Notes: generated by a model not told the origin, from the letters alone. Shown: positions 30,643 to 40,307, numbered from the stretch's first letter. The stretch is 64,000 nucleotides of DNA from Faecalibacterium sp. I3-3-33 (GCF_023347295.1 NZ_CP094469.1:930001-994000), one strand, 5' to 3'. Made by a program: numbers and translations.

Positions 30643-30741
30643 AAATGCTCTCCTTGTTGGAATTCAAACATACAAGATGGCTTTAGTATACTATAATAAA
30701 CCTGCAAATGCAAAAAACACCCACAACAGGAGAGTATAGAT

Positions 30742-31464
30742 ATGATTCGGAAGATCATCCATATTGACGAAGAAAAATGCAACGGCTGCGGCTTGTGCGC
30801 AACCGCCTGCCATGAGGGAGCCATTGATATTATCAACGGCAAGGCAAAGCTGGTGCGGGAAAATTTCTGCGATGGCTTTGGAGACTGCCTGCCGGGCTGC
30901 CCTACCGGTGCTATCACCTTTGAGGAGCGGGAAGCCCCCGCTTACGATGAGGCAGCGGTGCAGGAGAACAAAAAGAAAAAGGAATTGCAGGAGAAGATGA
31001 AGCACCTCCACGAGGGCGGCTGCCCCGGCTCCCGGATGCGGATGCTGGAACAGCCGGAGACCGCTGCCGAAAGCGCAGCTTCTGCTCCCGTGCAGCCGGT
31101 CTCCCGCCTGCGCAACTGGCCGGTGCAGATCAAGCTGGCACCTGTCCATGCGCCCTACTTTGCAGGCGCAAAGCTCCTGATCGCAGCGGACTGCACGGCA
31201 TACGCCTACGCAAATTTCCATCAGGAATTTATGCGGGGCAAGGTGACTCTCATCGGCTGCCCGAAGCTGGATGCTGTGGATTACAGCGAAAAGCTCACCG
31301 AGATCCTGCGCAGCAACGACATCCAGAGCGTGACCATCCTCCGCATGGAGGTGCCCTGCTGCGGCGGCTTGGAAATGGCAGCAAAAAAGGCACTGCAGAC
31401 CAGCGGAAAGTTCATTCCGTGGCAGGTGGTAACCATCTCCATTGACGGAAAAATTCTGGATTAA
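30742..31464 (+). CDS. Ferredoxin-type iron-sulfur protein partner of Hcp
   Basis: The 240-residue protein has a dicluster ferredoxin domain at the N-terminus: CNGCGLCATACHEGAIDI is a complete cluster site, while the second site, FCDGFGDCLPGCPTGAI, has Phe in place of one Cys, a pattern common in this family. After a Lys/Glu-rich linker a C-terminal domain has LIAADCTAYAYANF, LIGCPKLD and MEVPCCGGLEMAA with further cysteines. It likely passes electrons to Hcp, encoded 20 bases downstream, and is expressed with it. Divergent Crp-type regulator upstream. Confidence 0.9.
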   Translation: MIRKIIHIDEEKCNGCGLCATACHEGAIDIINGKAKLVRENFCDGFGDCLPGCPTGAITFEEREAPAYDEAAVQENKKKKELQEKMKHLHEGGCPGSRMRMLEQPETAAESAASAPVQPVSRLRNWPVQIKLAPVHAPYFAGAKLLIAADCTAYAYANFHQEFMRGKVTLIGCPKLDAVDYSEKLTEILRSNDIQSVTILRMEVPCCGGLEMAAKKALQTSGKFIPWQVVTISIDGKILD

Positions 31465-31484
31465 ACGAAAGAGAGAACCTTAAG

Positions 31485-33080
31485 ATGGAACGTAAAATGT
31501 TTTGCTTTCAATGCGAGCAGACGGCAGCCTGCTCCGGCTGCACCGGAAAAGCGGGGGTGTGCGGCAAGACTGCCGATGTTGCACAGCTTCAGGATGAACT
31601 GACTGGCGCTCTGGTTGGACTGTCCAGAGCCACGGACGGCGGTATGCAGGCAACGCCGGAGGTCTGGCATCTGATGATCGAGGGACTTTTCACCACGGTC
31701 ACCAATGTGAACTTCAACGAAAAAACGATTCGGGAACTGATCGGCCGGGTACACGCCGAAAAAGCGCGGCTGGCACCCGACTGCGCAGGCTGCGCTGCCC
31801 CCTGCGGACGCACCAGCGACTATGATATGAATCTGCTTTGGAGCGCCGATGAGGATATCCGAAGCCTGAAGTCTCTTATTCTGTTTGGCGTGCGCGGCAT
31901 GGCAGCGTATGCACATCATGCCTTGGTCTTGGGTTATACCGATGACGAGGTGAACCGCTTCTTTGCCAAGGCGCTCTTCGCCATTGGCGAGGACTGGGGC
32001 ATGGAGGAATTGCTGCCTATCGTGATGGAGGTTGGCGAGAAAAACCTCAAGTGCATGGCGCTTCTGGATAAGGCCAACACCGAAAGCTACGGAACGCCCG
32101 TGCCTGTTACCGTTCCGCTGACCGTGGAAAAGGGACCGTTCATCGTCGTCTCCGGCCATGACCTCCACGACCTGAAGCTGCTGCTGGAGCAGACTGAGGG
32201 GAAAGGCATCAACATCTACACCCATGGCGAAATGCTCCCTGCTCACGGCTATCCTGAATTGAAAAAGTATTCCCACCTCAAGGGCAATTTCGGCACGGCA
32301 TGGCAGAACCAGCAAAAGGAGTTTGCGGAGCTTCCCGCACCGGTGCTGTTCACCACCAACTGTCTGATGCCGCCCAAAGCAAGCTATGCCGACCGGGTGT
32401 TCACCACGTCGGTGGTATCTTACCCCGAAATGACGCACATCGGAGCAGACAAGGACTTTACCCCGGTGATTGAAAAGGCTTTGGAGCTGGGCGGTTATTC
32501 CGAGGATAGATCCTTCACCGGCATCAACGGCGGCAGCACCGTCACGACTGGCTTTGCCCATGGCACGGTACTTGGCGTGGCAGATCAGGTCGTCGAGGCG
32601 GTCAAGTCCGGCGCGATTCGGCACTTCTTTCTGGTTGCCGGCTGCGATGGCGCACGCCCCGGCCGAAACTACTACACAGAGTTTGTAAAGCAGACACCTG
32701 CCGACACCGTAGTGCTGACCCTTGCCTGCGGCAAATACCGCTTCAACGACCTTGACCTCGGCACCATCGGCGGTCTGCCCCGCCTGATGGATGTCGGACA
32801 GTGCAACGATGCTTACAGCGCCATCCAGATCGCTGTTGCCCTTGCGGATGCTTTCGGCTGCGGTGTGAATGACCTGCCACTGTCCATGGTGCTCTCCTGG
32901 TACGAGCAGAAGGCTGTGTGCATTCTGCTGACGCTGCTGTATCTGGGCATTAAGAATATCCGCCTTGGCCCCACGCTGCCGGCATTCATTTCGCCGAACA
33001 TCCTTAACTTTCTGGTAGAAAACTATGGCATCGCGCCGATTACAACGCCGGAAGAAGATTTGAAAGCATTGTTGAAATGA
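31485..33080 (+). CDS. hcp: Hydroxylamine reductase / hybrid cluster protein
   Basis: The 531-residue protein starts MFCFQCEQTAACSGCTGKAG, the N-terminal cluster Cys set of Hcp, and has later ligand motifs GINGGSTVTTG, VAGCDGARPG, VLTLACGKYRF and SWYEQKAVCILL, which bind the hybrid Fe-S-O cluster. Hcp reduces nitric oxide or hydroxylamine and protects anaerobes against nitrosative stress. It follows its ferredoxin partner gene by 20 bases. Length is typical of class I/II Hcp. Confidence 0.96.
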   Translation: MERKMFCFQCEQTAACSGCTGKAGVCGKTADVAQLQDELTGALVGLSRATDGGMQATPEVWHLMIEGLFTTVTNVNFNEKTIRELIGRVHAEKARLAPDCAGCAAPCGRTSDYDMNLLWSADEDIRSLKSLILFGVRGMAAYAHHALVLGYTDDEVNRFFAKALFAIGEDWGMEELLPIVMEVGEKNLKCMALLDKANTESYGTPVPVTVPLTVEKGPFIVVSGHDLHDLKLLLEQTEGKGINIYTHGEMLPAHGYPELKKYSHLKGNFGTAWQNQQKEFAELPAPVLFTTNCLMPPKASYADRVFTTSVVSYPEMTHIGADKDFTPVIEKALELGGYSEDRSFTGINGGSTVTTGFAHGTVLGVADQVVEAVKSGAIRHFFLVAGCDGARPGRNYYTEFVKQTPADTVVLTLACGKYRFNDLDLGTIGGLPRLMDVGQCNDAYSAIQIAVALADAFGCGVNDLPLSMVLSWYEQKAVCILLTLLYLGIKNIRLGPTLPAFISPNILNFLVENYGIAPITTPEEDLKALLK

Positions 33081-33323
33081 TTGGGAGTTCTGCGAGAAGT
33101 GCAGTTGAAACAACAATCGACTAAATAGATTCCATAGCGAGTGACCTGAAAAGGCCGCTCGCTTTTTTGTTTACAACTGTTTTTACATAGCCAACGTCTG
33201 GCAGGACTTGAAATGACAGTGTGAGGTGGATATAATATAAAATGTTGCAGTGTGCCTTGTGAGATACAACGGAAGCGCTGGAATGGAAGGAAACAGCGGA
33301 ATCGAAAACGTGCGAGGATGAAA

Positions 33324-36300
33324 ATGAAATTCGATAGTAAATATACGGATGAAATCTATACTTCCAATACGGCAAAGCTTGGAGAAAATGCGCTTCGATC
33401 CATGCAGAACACGATCTATCATAATGGCGGCGTCGGAACCATTACCGGGTACTATGATGCGGAATTGTCGATCCTGTCGGTCAGTGATTTGATGCTGCAT
33501 AATCTGAACCACAGCTATGAGTCCCTGATGGAGCAGACAAAGGGGTCGCTGAAGAATCTTTTCTATAAGAGCGATGCCGCATTCCTCGACAATGCGCGCT
33601 TTCGTCAGATCAAGGGCGAAGGAGAAGGCCGGATCCTTACAGCAGATGGCTCTCCCGTCTATGTGCGTCTCTATAAAGAAGATGCAGCCGATACGGATGG
33701 AACACCGATCTGGGTCCTGTCGGTACATATGAACTGGGCGTATGAAAATCTTGCGTTAGTCAATGAATCCATCCACTCCGCGCTGTGGTATTTTGAGTGC
33801 AATGAAACCAGTGAGATCGTCCGGGTAAACTGGAGCCATGCGTTCCGGCAGATCCTTGGATATCATGACATTCTGGATTTTCCGAACAAACTGGATTCGT
33901 GGTCGAACCTTTTGCACCCGGAGGACTATGACCGGGTAATGCAGCTGCTTTTGGAAACGATTGCGGACAAAACCAATGCCACGAAGTATAATGTAGAGTA
34001 CCGTCTGAAAATGCAGGATGGCCAATACCACTGGTTCCGGGCATCGGCGGAGGTGATACGCCGTCTGGATGGCTCGGCCAATCGAATTGCCGGAATCATC
34101 AGCAACATTGACGCGGAAAAAAGAAGCCTGATGCAGGCGCAGCGGGCAGCGGCATTTCACCGTGCATTTACCAGCGCAAACCTCTGCGAATACTATGTAA
34201 ATCTGGAAAAGAACACCTTTGATACTTTCAAAGTGGAGCCCTCTTTGATGACGGCCTTTGAGCAGAACCACACATGGGATGGACTGGTCAAGTTCTTTGT
34301 GGATAACTATGTGGTGGAAGAGGACAAAAAGACCGTAACGAATTTCTATAATCGCGCCTACATCACGGAAAAATTAAAGGGGCTTGAGACCGAGCTGCGG
34401 CAGGAGTGCCACATCGTTCTGGATGGGGAGGAACGATGGGTCAGCAACGTGGTCATGCGCGGCGAGATCGAAGATTCCGAATATGCTATGATTTTTCTGC
34501 GGGACATCACAGAGTCCAAAGCAGAGACGGCACGGCGGATGCAGATGGCTTCAGATAACGCATCTATGGATCTTTTGATCAAGAGTATGGTGCGTCTGCT
34601 GGACCGCTTTGTCGTCTGCGATCTGGAGAATGACCGGTATCGGTTCTATAATCTGCAAGGTGAAATGATATACGCGCCGATCGGAACCTACCATGATTTT
34701 GTGGAGCAGGTGGTTGCAAAGTATAAGACACTGGAACCGCTGGACGCATTGGCTGCTTTGTTCTCACCGGAAAATATCCGCAGGAATTTGCAGAATGAGA
34801 ACGACATCTACAAATTTGAATACTGCTCCATAGACGAAAACACCTATAAGATCGCTTCCTTCATTCCGCTGGAGTGGGATGGCACAAAGCTGGTCAAAGC
34901 ACTGTTGGCATCTATGGATGTGTCACAGGAGAAAAAGGCCGAGATCGAATCCCATAAGGCGCTGAAGGATGCGTACCGGGCGGCGGAAAACGCAAGCCGC
35001 GCCAAGACGGAATTCCTCTCCAATATGTCCCATGATATCCGTACACCGATGAATGCAATCGTTGGCTTGACCGCCATTGCGGGTGCGAATATCGAGAGCC
35101 CGGACAGGGTGGTCGAGTGCCTTGGCAAGATCACAAAATCGAGCCGTCATCTGTTGGGACTGATCAATGAAGTGCTGGATATGGCCCGGATCGAGAGCGG
35201 GCGAATGAGCCTTGCCGAGGAGGATTTCAGCCTGCCGGAGCTGGTCGATAACCTGCTCACCCTCACAAAACCGGCAATCGACGAGCACAAACATCAGCTC
35301 GAAGTCCATGTTGAGCACATCGAGCACGAAGCTGTCTGCGGCGATAGTTTGCGCATTCAGCAGATCTTTGTGAACCTGATGAGCAACGCCGTCAAGTATA
35401 CCCCGGATGGAGGAAACATCACCCTTACGATCAAGGAAAAACCGAACGGCTTCTCGGAGCTTGGCTGCTACGAGTTTTCCATCGAGGACAACGGCATCGG
35501 TATGACGCCGGAGTTCCAGAAGATCATGTTTGAGCCGTTCAGCCGGGCAGACGATCACCGGACGACCAAGGTGCAGGGCACCGGTCTTGGCATGGCCATT
35601 GCAAGAAACATCGTCAACCTGATGAATGGTGACATTCAGGTCGAAAGTGCTCCCAACAAGGGAACGAAGATCACGGTCACGGTCTATCTGAAACTTCAGG
35701 AGAACGAGAAGGAACAGGAAAAAGAACTGCTCGATCTGCCGGTACTGGTCGTGGACGATGACAAGACCTGCTGCGAAAGCACCGTTGCGACCCTTCAGGA
35801 GATCGGCATAGCGGGCGAATGGGTCCTGACCGGTAAGGAAGCTGTGGAGCGCTGCTATGCGCGTCATGAGACCAACAGGGACTATTTTGCGGTGATTCTG
35901 GACTGGAAGATGCCGGAAATGGACGGTATTGCAACCGCCAGAAAAATCCGGGAACGGGTAGGAGAAGATGTCACGATCATCATCCTGACTTCCTTTGATT
36001 TCAGCGAAATTGAAGAAGAAGCCAGAGCAGCGGGCGTGGATGCGTTTATGGCAAAACCGCTGTTCCGTTCTCGTCTGACGGCAACTCTGCGGCAGTTTAC
36101 ATCCGGGAAGAAGGAGAAAAACGCCCGGAACTATCTGGAAGACTTTGCGAAGGAAAACTATGCGGGTAAGCGGATCCTTCTTGTGGAAGATAACGAGTTG
36201 AACCGTGAGATTGCAACCGAGATCATAGGCATGACGGGCGTGACCATTGACATTGCCGAAAACGGAAAAATTGCGGTCGAAAAGGTGATGGAAGCGCCGG

Positions 36301-36536
36301 AAAAGTGGTACGATCTCATTTTTATGGACATCCAGATGCCCATCATGAATGGTTACGAAGCCACGGCTGCGATCCGTGCGCTTGCTGGCAACCGTGGAAA
36401 GGTGCCCATCATTGCCATGACGGCAAATGCCTTTGCCGAGGACGTGCAGCTGGCAAAGAACACCGGCATGAACGAGCATATCGCCAAACCGCTTGATTTG
36501 AATAAGCTGAACGATGTACTGAAACAGTGGCTGTGA
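33324..36536 (+). CDS. Hybrid sensor histidine kinase with PAS domain and two receiver domains
   Basis: The 1070-residue cytoplasmic protein has N-terminal sensing regions, including a PAS_3-like domain (about 155-275: FRQILGYHDILDF, YRLKMQDGQYHWFRA), a HisKA box EFLSNMSHDIRTPMNAIVG with His570, an ATPase domain with EDNGIGM and GTGLGMAIARNIV, then two receivers: VLVVDDDK...LDWKMPEMDG (phospho-acceptor Asp860) and ILLVEDNE...FMDIQMPIMNG (Asp1002). No transmembrane helix or output domain is present, so phosphate is probably relayed to a separate regulator. ATG 33324 is preferred to 33318 by spacing from GAGG. It appears to be an orphan. Confidence 0.92.
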   Translation: MKFDSKYTDEIYTSNTAKLGENALRSMQNTIYHNGGVGTITGYYDAELSILSVSDLMLHNLNHSYESLMEQTKGSLKNLFYKSDAAFLDNARFRQIKGEGEGRILTADGSPVYVRLYKEDAADTDGTPIWVLSVHMNWAYENLALVNESIHSALWYFECNETSEIVRVNWSHAFRQILGYHDILDFPNKLDSWSNLLHPEDYDRVMQLLLETIADKTNATKYNVEYRLKMQDGQYHWFRASAEVIRRLDGSANRIAGIISNIDAEKRSLMQAQRAAAFHRAFTSANLCEYYVNLEKNTFDTFKVEPSLMTAFEQNHTWDGLVKFFVDNYVVEEDKKTVTNFYNRAYITEKLKGLETELRQECHIVLDGEERWVSNVVMRGEIEDSEYAMIFLRDITESKAETARRMQMASDNASMDLLIKSMVRLLDRFVVCDLENDRYRFYNLQGEMIYAPIGTYHDFVEQVVAKYKTLEPLDALAALFSPENIRRNLQNENDIYKFEYCSIDENTYKIASFIPLEWDGTKLVKALLASMDVSQEKKAEIESHKALKDAYRAAENASRAKTEFLSNMSHDIRTPMNAIVGLTAIAGANIESPDRVVECLGKITKSSRHLLGLINEVLDMARIESGRMSLAEEDFSLPELVDNLLTLTKPAIDEHKHQLEVHVEHIEHEAVCGDSLRIQQIFVNLMSNAVKYTPDGGNITLTIKEKPNGFSELGCYEFSIEDNGIGMTPEFQKIMFEPFSRADDHRTTKVQGTGLGMAIARNIVNLMNGDIQVESAPNKGTKITVTVYLKLQENEKEQEKELLDLPVLVVDDDKTCCESTVATLQEIGIAGEWVLTGKEAVERCYARHETNRDYFAVILDWKMPEMDGIATARKIRERVGEDVTIIILTSFDFSEIEEEARAAGVDAFMAKPLFRSRLTATLRQFTSGKKEKNARNYLEDFAKENYAGKRILLVEDNELNREIATEIIGMTGVTIDIAENGKIAVEKVMEAPEKWYDLIFMDIQMPIMNGYEATAAIRALAGNRGKVPIIAMTANAFAEDVQLAKNTGMNEHIAKPLDLNKLNDVLKQWL

Positions 36537-36572
36537 TCTGTGCATTGCAGTAAGGCACATTATACTGAAGAA

Positions 36573-36617
36573 CGCCGAGGAGCTTCCCGTTGGGAAAGTG
36601 TCCTCGGCGGCTTTTTT
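36573..36617 (+). terminator. Terminator after hybrid kinase
   Basis: CGCCGAGGA (36573-36581) pairs with TCCTCGGCG (36601-36609) around TTCCC/GGGAA, then GCTTTTTT. Confidence 0.85.
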
Positions 36618-36648
36618 GTATATAGGGCAGCAATTCTTGACCGTTTTT
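36601..36648 (+). repeat. 48-bp direct repeat, copy 1
   Basis: TCCTCGGCGGCTTTTTTGTA...CAATTCTTGACCGTTTTT is identical to 40260-40307. The two copies bracket the licT-ptsG operon, 3.66 kb apart. Confidence 0.9.
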
Positions 36649-36819
36649 TGTGAAGGTGATGAGTTACGAGATGGAGCACAGCTTTCTTTGCAATGATCTC
36701 GATGGAAAACAACTGCACATATAAAGCAAAAAAGGAATATTCTTACTTGTCAATTTGCTGTAGAAAATCACCTGAGTTTGGGCAAAATTGATAAAGTGAA
36801 AAAGAAACCCGTTCCCATC

Positions 36820-36848
36820 TTGACACTCCGCAAAGAATATGGTATTGT
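36820..36848 (+). promoter_or_regulatory. Promoter of licT-ptsG operon
   Basis: TTGACA (36820-36825) and TATTGT (36843-36848) with a 17-bp spacer, upstream of the antitermination leader. Confidence 0.6.
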
Positions 36849-36933
36849 AATCAAGCATAGAATAAATTTCCATTCAAGTGCTTAATTTGTTCGTGCCTTA
36901 CAAAAAAGAAAATTGTACGTGAGCAGCGTCGTT

Positions 36934-37036
36934 GGATTGTTACCGTTTGGCGGGCTAGACCAACTCTGCATAGCACAAGCCGAAAGCGTGTTTCAGCCTT
37001 CGGTATGTTTGCTGTGTCGAGGATGGTCTTTTTTTA
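36934..37036 (+). promoter_or_regulatory. RAT antiterminator and overlapping terminator in licT leader
   Basis: GGATTGTTACCGTTTGGCGG and GCTAGACC (36934-36961) match the ribonucleic antiterminator recognised by BglG/LicT-family CAT domains. Its 3' edge AGACCA (36957-36962) can instead pair with TGGTCTT at 37024-37030, forming a terminator with TTTTTTT. Binding of LicT would favour read-through. Confidence 0.85.
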
Positions 37037-37066
37037 TTGCCTTTTTCAACTTGAGGAGGAGAAACA

Positions 37067-37915
37067 ATGCAATATACCGTCAAAAAACCGATCAACAACA
37101 ATATTCTGCGCGTGGTGGACCCCACGGGCTGTGAGCTGATCGTCACCGGGCGCGGTCTGGGCTTTGGCGTTAAGCCGGGCTATAAAATTGAGGCTGAAAC
37201 CGTGGAGCGCAGCTACCGCATGACCAGCCCTGCCGTGCAGCAGAAGTTGGTGGAACTTCTGGAACAGATCCCGTATGAGCATCTGCTGCTCACCGACGAG
37301 CTGGTGGCAATGATCCGCAGCCGGGTGAACTACCCGCTGAACGAAAGCCTGCTCATCACGCTGGCCGACCACATCAGCTTTGCCATCCAGCGCAGCGAGC
37401 AGGGGATTCGCTTTTCCAACCCGCTGATGGCTCCCATTCGGGAATTCTACCCGGAAGAGTATCGCCTTGGTATGGAGTGCCTTGCCGCCATCCGCCAGCG
37501 CTGCCATGCAGACCTTTCGGACGACGAGGGCGGCTTCATTGCGCTGCACATCGTCAACGCAGAGCTCAACACCACCATGAGCGTGGTGAACGATGTCACC
37601 CGCTTTGTGGATGGCTGCGTGCAAGTGGTGGAATGCTTTTACAATTGCCATTTTGACCGGGATGCACTGGATTTCAGCCGCTTTACAGTACATTTGCGCT
37701 TTTTTGCGCAACGCGTATTTCAAGGAAAACAGGAGCAGGAAAACGATACCCACGACGAAGTGTTCCGCGCCCTGATTGCCCGCAATTGCAGCGAACACTA
37801 CAAATGCGCCTGCTGCATTGCGGAGTATGTCCGCAACACCTGGCACAAGGAGCTTTCGGACGAGGAACTGGTGTTCCTTACGATCCATCTGAAACGGATT
37901 CGGATGGGGAAATAA
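37067..37915 (+). CDS. licT: LicT/BglG-family PTS antiterminator
   Basis: The 282-residue protein has an N-terminal CAT RNA-binding domain (residues about 1-55, NNNILRVVDPTGCELIVTGR and GLGFGVKPG) and two PTS regulation domains: PRD1 with LADHISFAIQR and PRD2 with CCIAEYVRNTWHKELSDEEL and FLTIHLKRIR. Phosphorylatable histidines lie in both PRDs. It would bind the RAT element just upstream and allow transcription of ptsG when sugar is available. LicT is the family name; GlcT is equally possible because the target is a glucose-type PTS. Confidence 0.92.
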   Translation: MQYTVKKPINNNILRVVDPTGCELIVTGRGLGFGVKPGYKIEAETVERSYRMTSPAVQQKLVELLEQIPYEHLLLTDELVAMIRSRVNYPLNESLLITLADHISFAIQRSEQGIRFSNPLMAPIREFYPEEYRLGMECLAAIRQRCHADLSDDEGGFIALHIVNAELNTTMSVVNDVTRFVDGCVQVVECFYNCHFDRDALDFSRFTVHLRFFAQRVFQGKQEQENDTHDEVFRALIARNCSEHYKCACCIAEYVRNTWHKELSDEELVFLTIHLKRIRMGK

Positions 37916-38003
37916 GCTTTCTTGCTTCACCTTTGATCCTCCACAGGTCTTTCCTGTGTGGATATATATGCTGGATACGAACTTGAGAAAAGGAGAACTG
38001 AAG

Positions 38004-40103
38004 ATGAAAGACAAGATCTTTGGCGTGCTGCAGCGCGTGGGACGCAGCTTTATGCTGCCCATTGCACTGCTGCCTGTTGCGGGCCTGCTGCTGGGTATCG
38101 GCAGCTCGTTCACCAACGAAACCATGCTGGCGGCCTATGGCCTGAACAGCGTCATCCACCCCGGTACCCTGATCTACACCATTCTGGACGTGATGAGCCA
38201 GACCGGCAGCGCCGTGTTCAACAATCTGGCGCTGCTGTTCGCCATGGGCGTGGCCATCGGCATGGCCCGCAAGGAAAAAGAGGTCGCGGCCCTGTCCGGC
38301 GCAGTGGCCTATATCATTATGAATACGGCCATTCAGGCCATGATCAATGCGGCAGGCGGCGTAGAAGCGATGCCTGCCAACTCCACCACCACCATGCTGG
38401 GTATCACAACTCTGCAAATGGGTGTGTTCGGCGGCATCGTGGTCGGTCTGGGCGTGGCGGCGCTGCACAACAAGTTCTATAAGATCGAGCTGCCGCAGGT
38501 GCTGGCCTTCTTTGGCGGTACACGCTTTGTGCCCATCGTCAGTTCTATTGTGTATCTGGTGGTTGGCATTGCCATGTTCTATATCTGGCCGGTGGTGCAG
38601 AGCGGTATTGCCGCGCTGGGTGCACTGGTGCTGGCTTCCGGCTACGCAGGCACCTTTATTTACGGCCTGCTGGAGCGTGCGCTGATCCCCTTTGGGTTGC
38701 ATCATGTGTTCTATATGCCGTTCTGGCAGACCGCTGTGGGCGGCACCGCCATCATCGATGGCGTCACCGTGACCGGCGCACAGAACATCTTCTTTGCCGA
38801 GCTGGCTTCCAAGTCCACTACGGTGTTCTCGGTCAGCGCTACCCGTTTCATGGCCGGTAAGTTCCCCTTTATGATGTTCGGTCTGCCCGGCGCGGCGCTG
38901 GCGATGTACCAGTGCGCCAAGCCGGAAAAGAAAAAGGTTGCAGGTGGCCTGCTGTTGTCTGCTGCATTGACGGCTTTCCTCACAGGCATCACCGAGCCGC
39001 TGGAATTTACCTTTATCTTTGTGGCTCTGCCCATGTACGCCGTGCACTGTGTGCTGGCCGGTCTGTCCTTCATGCTGATGCACATTCTGAATGTGGGCGT
39101 GGGCATGACCTTCTCCGGCGGTCTCATCGACCTGGTGCTGTTCGGTGTGATGCAGGGCAACGCCAAGACCCACTGGGTGTGGGTGGTCGTGGTCGGTGCG
39201 GTGTACTTTGTACTGTACTACATCATTTTCCGCTTTATGATCTCCAAGTTTGACTACAAGACCCCGGGTCGCGATGATGCCGAGGAAGTCAAGCTGTACA
39301 CCCGCGCGGACGTGAACGCCCGCAGCGCCGCTTCTGGCAGCACCGCCCCCGCAGGGGATGATCCGGTCAGCGCCCTGATCGTAGAAGGTCTGGGAGGTAC
39401 CAACAACCTGTCCGACGTGGACTGCTGCGCCACCCGCCTGCGCTGCACCGTCAAGGACGCTGCGCTGGTCAAACAGGATGTGCTCAAGGCCTCCGGTGCC
39501 TCCGGCGTGATCTGCAAGGGCAACGGTGTGCAGGTGGTATACGGCCCCAAGGTGGCCGTCATCAAGGCAAAGCTGGAAGACTATCTGGAAAATGCACCTA
39601 AGACCCCGGCGGCGACTGCAACACCCGCCCCGGCGGCCCACGCAGCAAAGGATACCGTGCTGTCTGCCTGCCTGAACGGCACTGTAGTGCCGCTGGCCGA
39701 TGTGAAGGATGAAGCCTTTGCCAGCGGTGCACTGGGGGACGGCATTGCCATTGAGCCCACCGATGGTGAACTGGTGGCACCTGCTGACGGTGAGATCTCC
39801 TCCACCTTTGAGACCCACCATGCCGTGGGCATGACCACGGCTGACGGTGCCGAACTGCTGATGCACATCGGCATCGATACGGTCAAGCTGGGTGGCAAGC
39901 ACTTTACCTACCTCGTCAACGAGGGTGACAAGGTGAAGAAAGGTCAGCCGTTGATCCGCTTTGAACTGGAAGCCATTAAGGCCGAAGGCTATCCCGTGAC
40001 CACGCCGCTCATTGTCTGCAATACTGATGACTATGCCGCTGTCGCGGCTAAAGCCAGTGGCACCGTAAAACAGGGCGATGCGCTGCTGGAACTGAAGCAC
40101 TAA
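38004..40103 (+). CDS. ptsG: PTS glucose-family transporter EIICBA
   Basis: The 699-residue protein has domain order EIIC (about 1-420: FMLPIALLPVAGLLLGIGSS, GITEPLEFTFIFVALPMYAV), EIIB with phospho-Cys475 in DVDCCATRLRC, and EIIA with active His621 in LLMHIGIDTVKL. It imports and phosphorylates glucose or a related sugar such as N-acetylglucosamine or maltose; specificity cannot be fixed from sequence. ATG 38004 follows AAAAGGAG. It forms an operon with the licT gene, 88 bases upstream. An IS-like end sequence and a copy of the 48-bp repeat lie downstream. Confidence 0.95.
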   Translation: MKDKIFGVLQRVGRSFMLPIALLPVAGLLLGIGSSFTNETMLAAYGLNSVIHPGTLIYTILDVMSQTGSAVFNNLALLFAMGVAIGMARKEKEVAALSGAVAYIIMNTAIQAMINAAGGVEAMPANSTTTMLGITTLQMGVFGGIVVGLGVAALHNKFYKIELPQVLAFFGGTRFVPIVSSIVYLVVGIAMFYIWPVVQSGIAALGALVLASGYAGTFIYGLLERALIPFGLHHVFYMPFWQTAVGGTAIIDGVTVTGAQNIFFAELASKSTTVFSVSATRFMAGKFPFMMFGLPGAALAMYQCAKPEKKKVAGGLLLSAALTAFLTGITEPLEFTFIFVALPMYAVHCVLAGLSFMLMHILNVGVGMTFSGGLIDLVLFGVMQGNAKTHWVWVVVVGAVYFVLYYIIFRFMISKFDYKTPGRDDAEEVKLYTRADVNARSAASGSTAPAGDDPVSALIVEGLGGTNNLSDVDCCATRLRCTVKDAALVKQDVLKASGASGVICKGNGVQVVYGPKVAVIKAKLEDYLENAPKTPAATATPAPAAHAAKDTVLSACLNGTVVPLADVKDEAFASGALGDGIAIEPTDGELVAPADGEISSTFETHHAVGMTTADGAELLMHIGIDTVKLGGKHFTYLVNEGDKVKKGQPLIRFELEAIKAEGYPVTTPLIVCNTDDYAAVAAKASGTVKQGDALLELKH

Positions 40104-40171
40104 GCGTTTCTCCCAAATTGTAAGGCAGGGTTGTTATAAAGGGGGCTGTTGCAAAATAGCCCCAACAAAAA

Positions 40172-40216
40172 AATGAGATAGACTTCCCCCAAAGGGGTTG
40201 CCTATCTCATTTTTGT
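40172..40216 (+). terminator. Terminator after ptsG
   Basis: AATGAGATAG (40172-40181) pairs perfectly with CTATCTCATT (40202-40211), with an inner CCCCC/GGGG, followed by TTTG. Confidence 0.8.
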
Positions 40217-40259
40217 TGTAAGCTGAAACTGCAATGAACCAACTACAACATGAACGGTA

Positions 40260-40307
40260 TCCTCGGCGGCTTTTTTGTATATAGGGCAGCAATTCTTGAC
40301 CGTTTTT
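40260..40307 (+). repeat. 48-bp direct repeat, copy 2
   Basis: Identical to 36601-36648. Only the right terminator arm and T-run of the hybrid kinase terminator, plus about 25 more bases, are present, so this is a duplicated fragment. Confidence 0.9.

Larger units (their letters stand above)
36537..37066. other. Spacer between hybrid kinase and LicT gene
   Basis: No protein gene is seen. It contains the kinase terminator, the first copy of a 48-bp direct repeat (36601-36648), an AT-rich stretch, the operon promoter (36820-36848) and an antitermination leader (36934-37036). Confidence 0.7.

Noticed and set aside
30657..30668. Possible Fnr box TTGGAATTCAAA between crp and ferredoxin genes
   Set aside because: It does not fit TTGAT-N4-ATCAA and its dyad is imperfect, so it is not called as an operator.
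31461..33116. 551-codon minus-strand frame
   Set aside because: Antisense shadow of hcp, no recognisable protein features.
34923..36560. 545-codon minus-strand frame
   Set aside because: Antisense to the kinase and receiver domains of the hybrid histidine kinase.
37878..40100. 740-codon minus-strand frame
   Set aside because: Shadow of ptsG; high GC at codon third positions keeps the opposite strand open.
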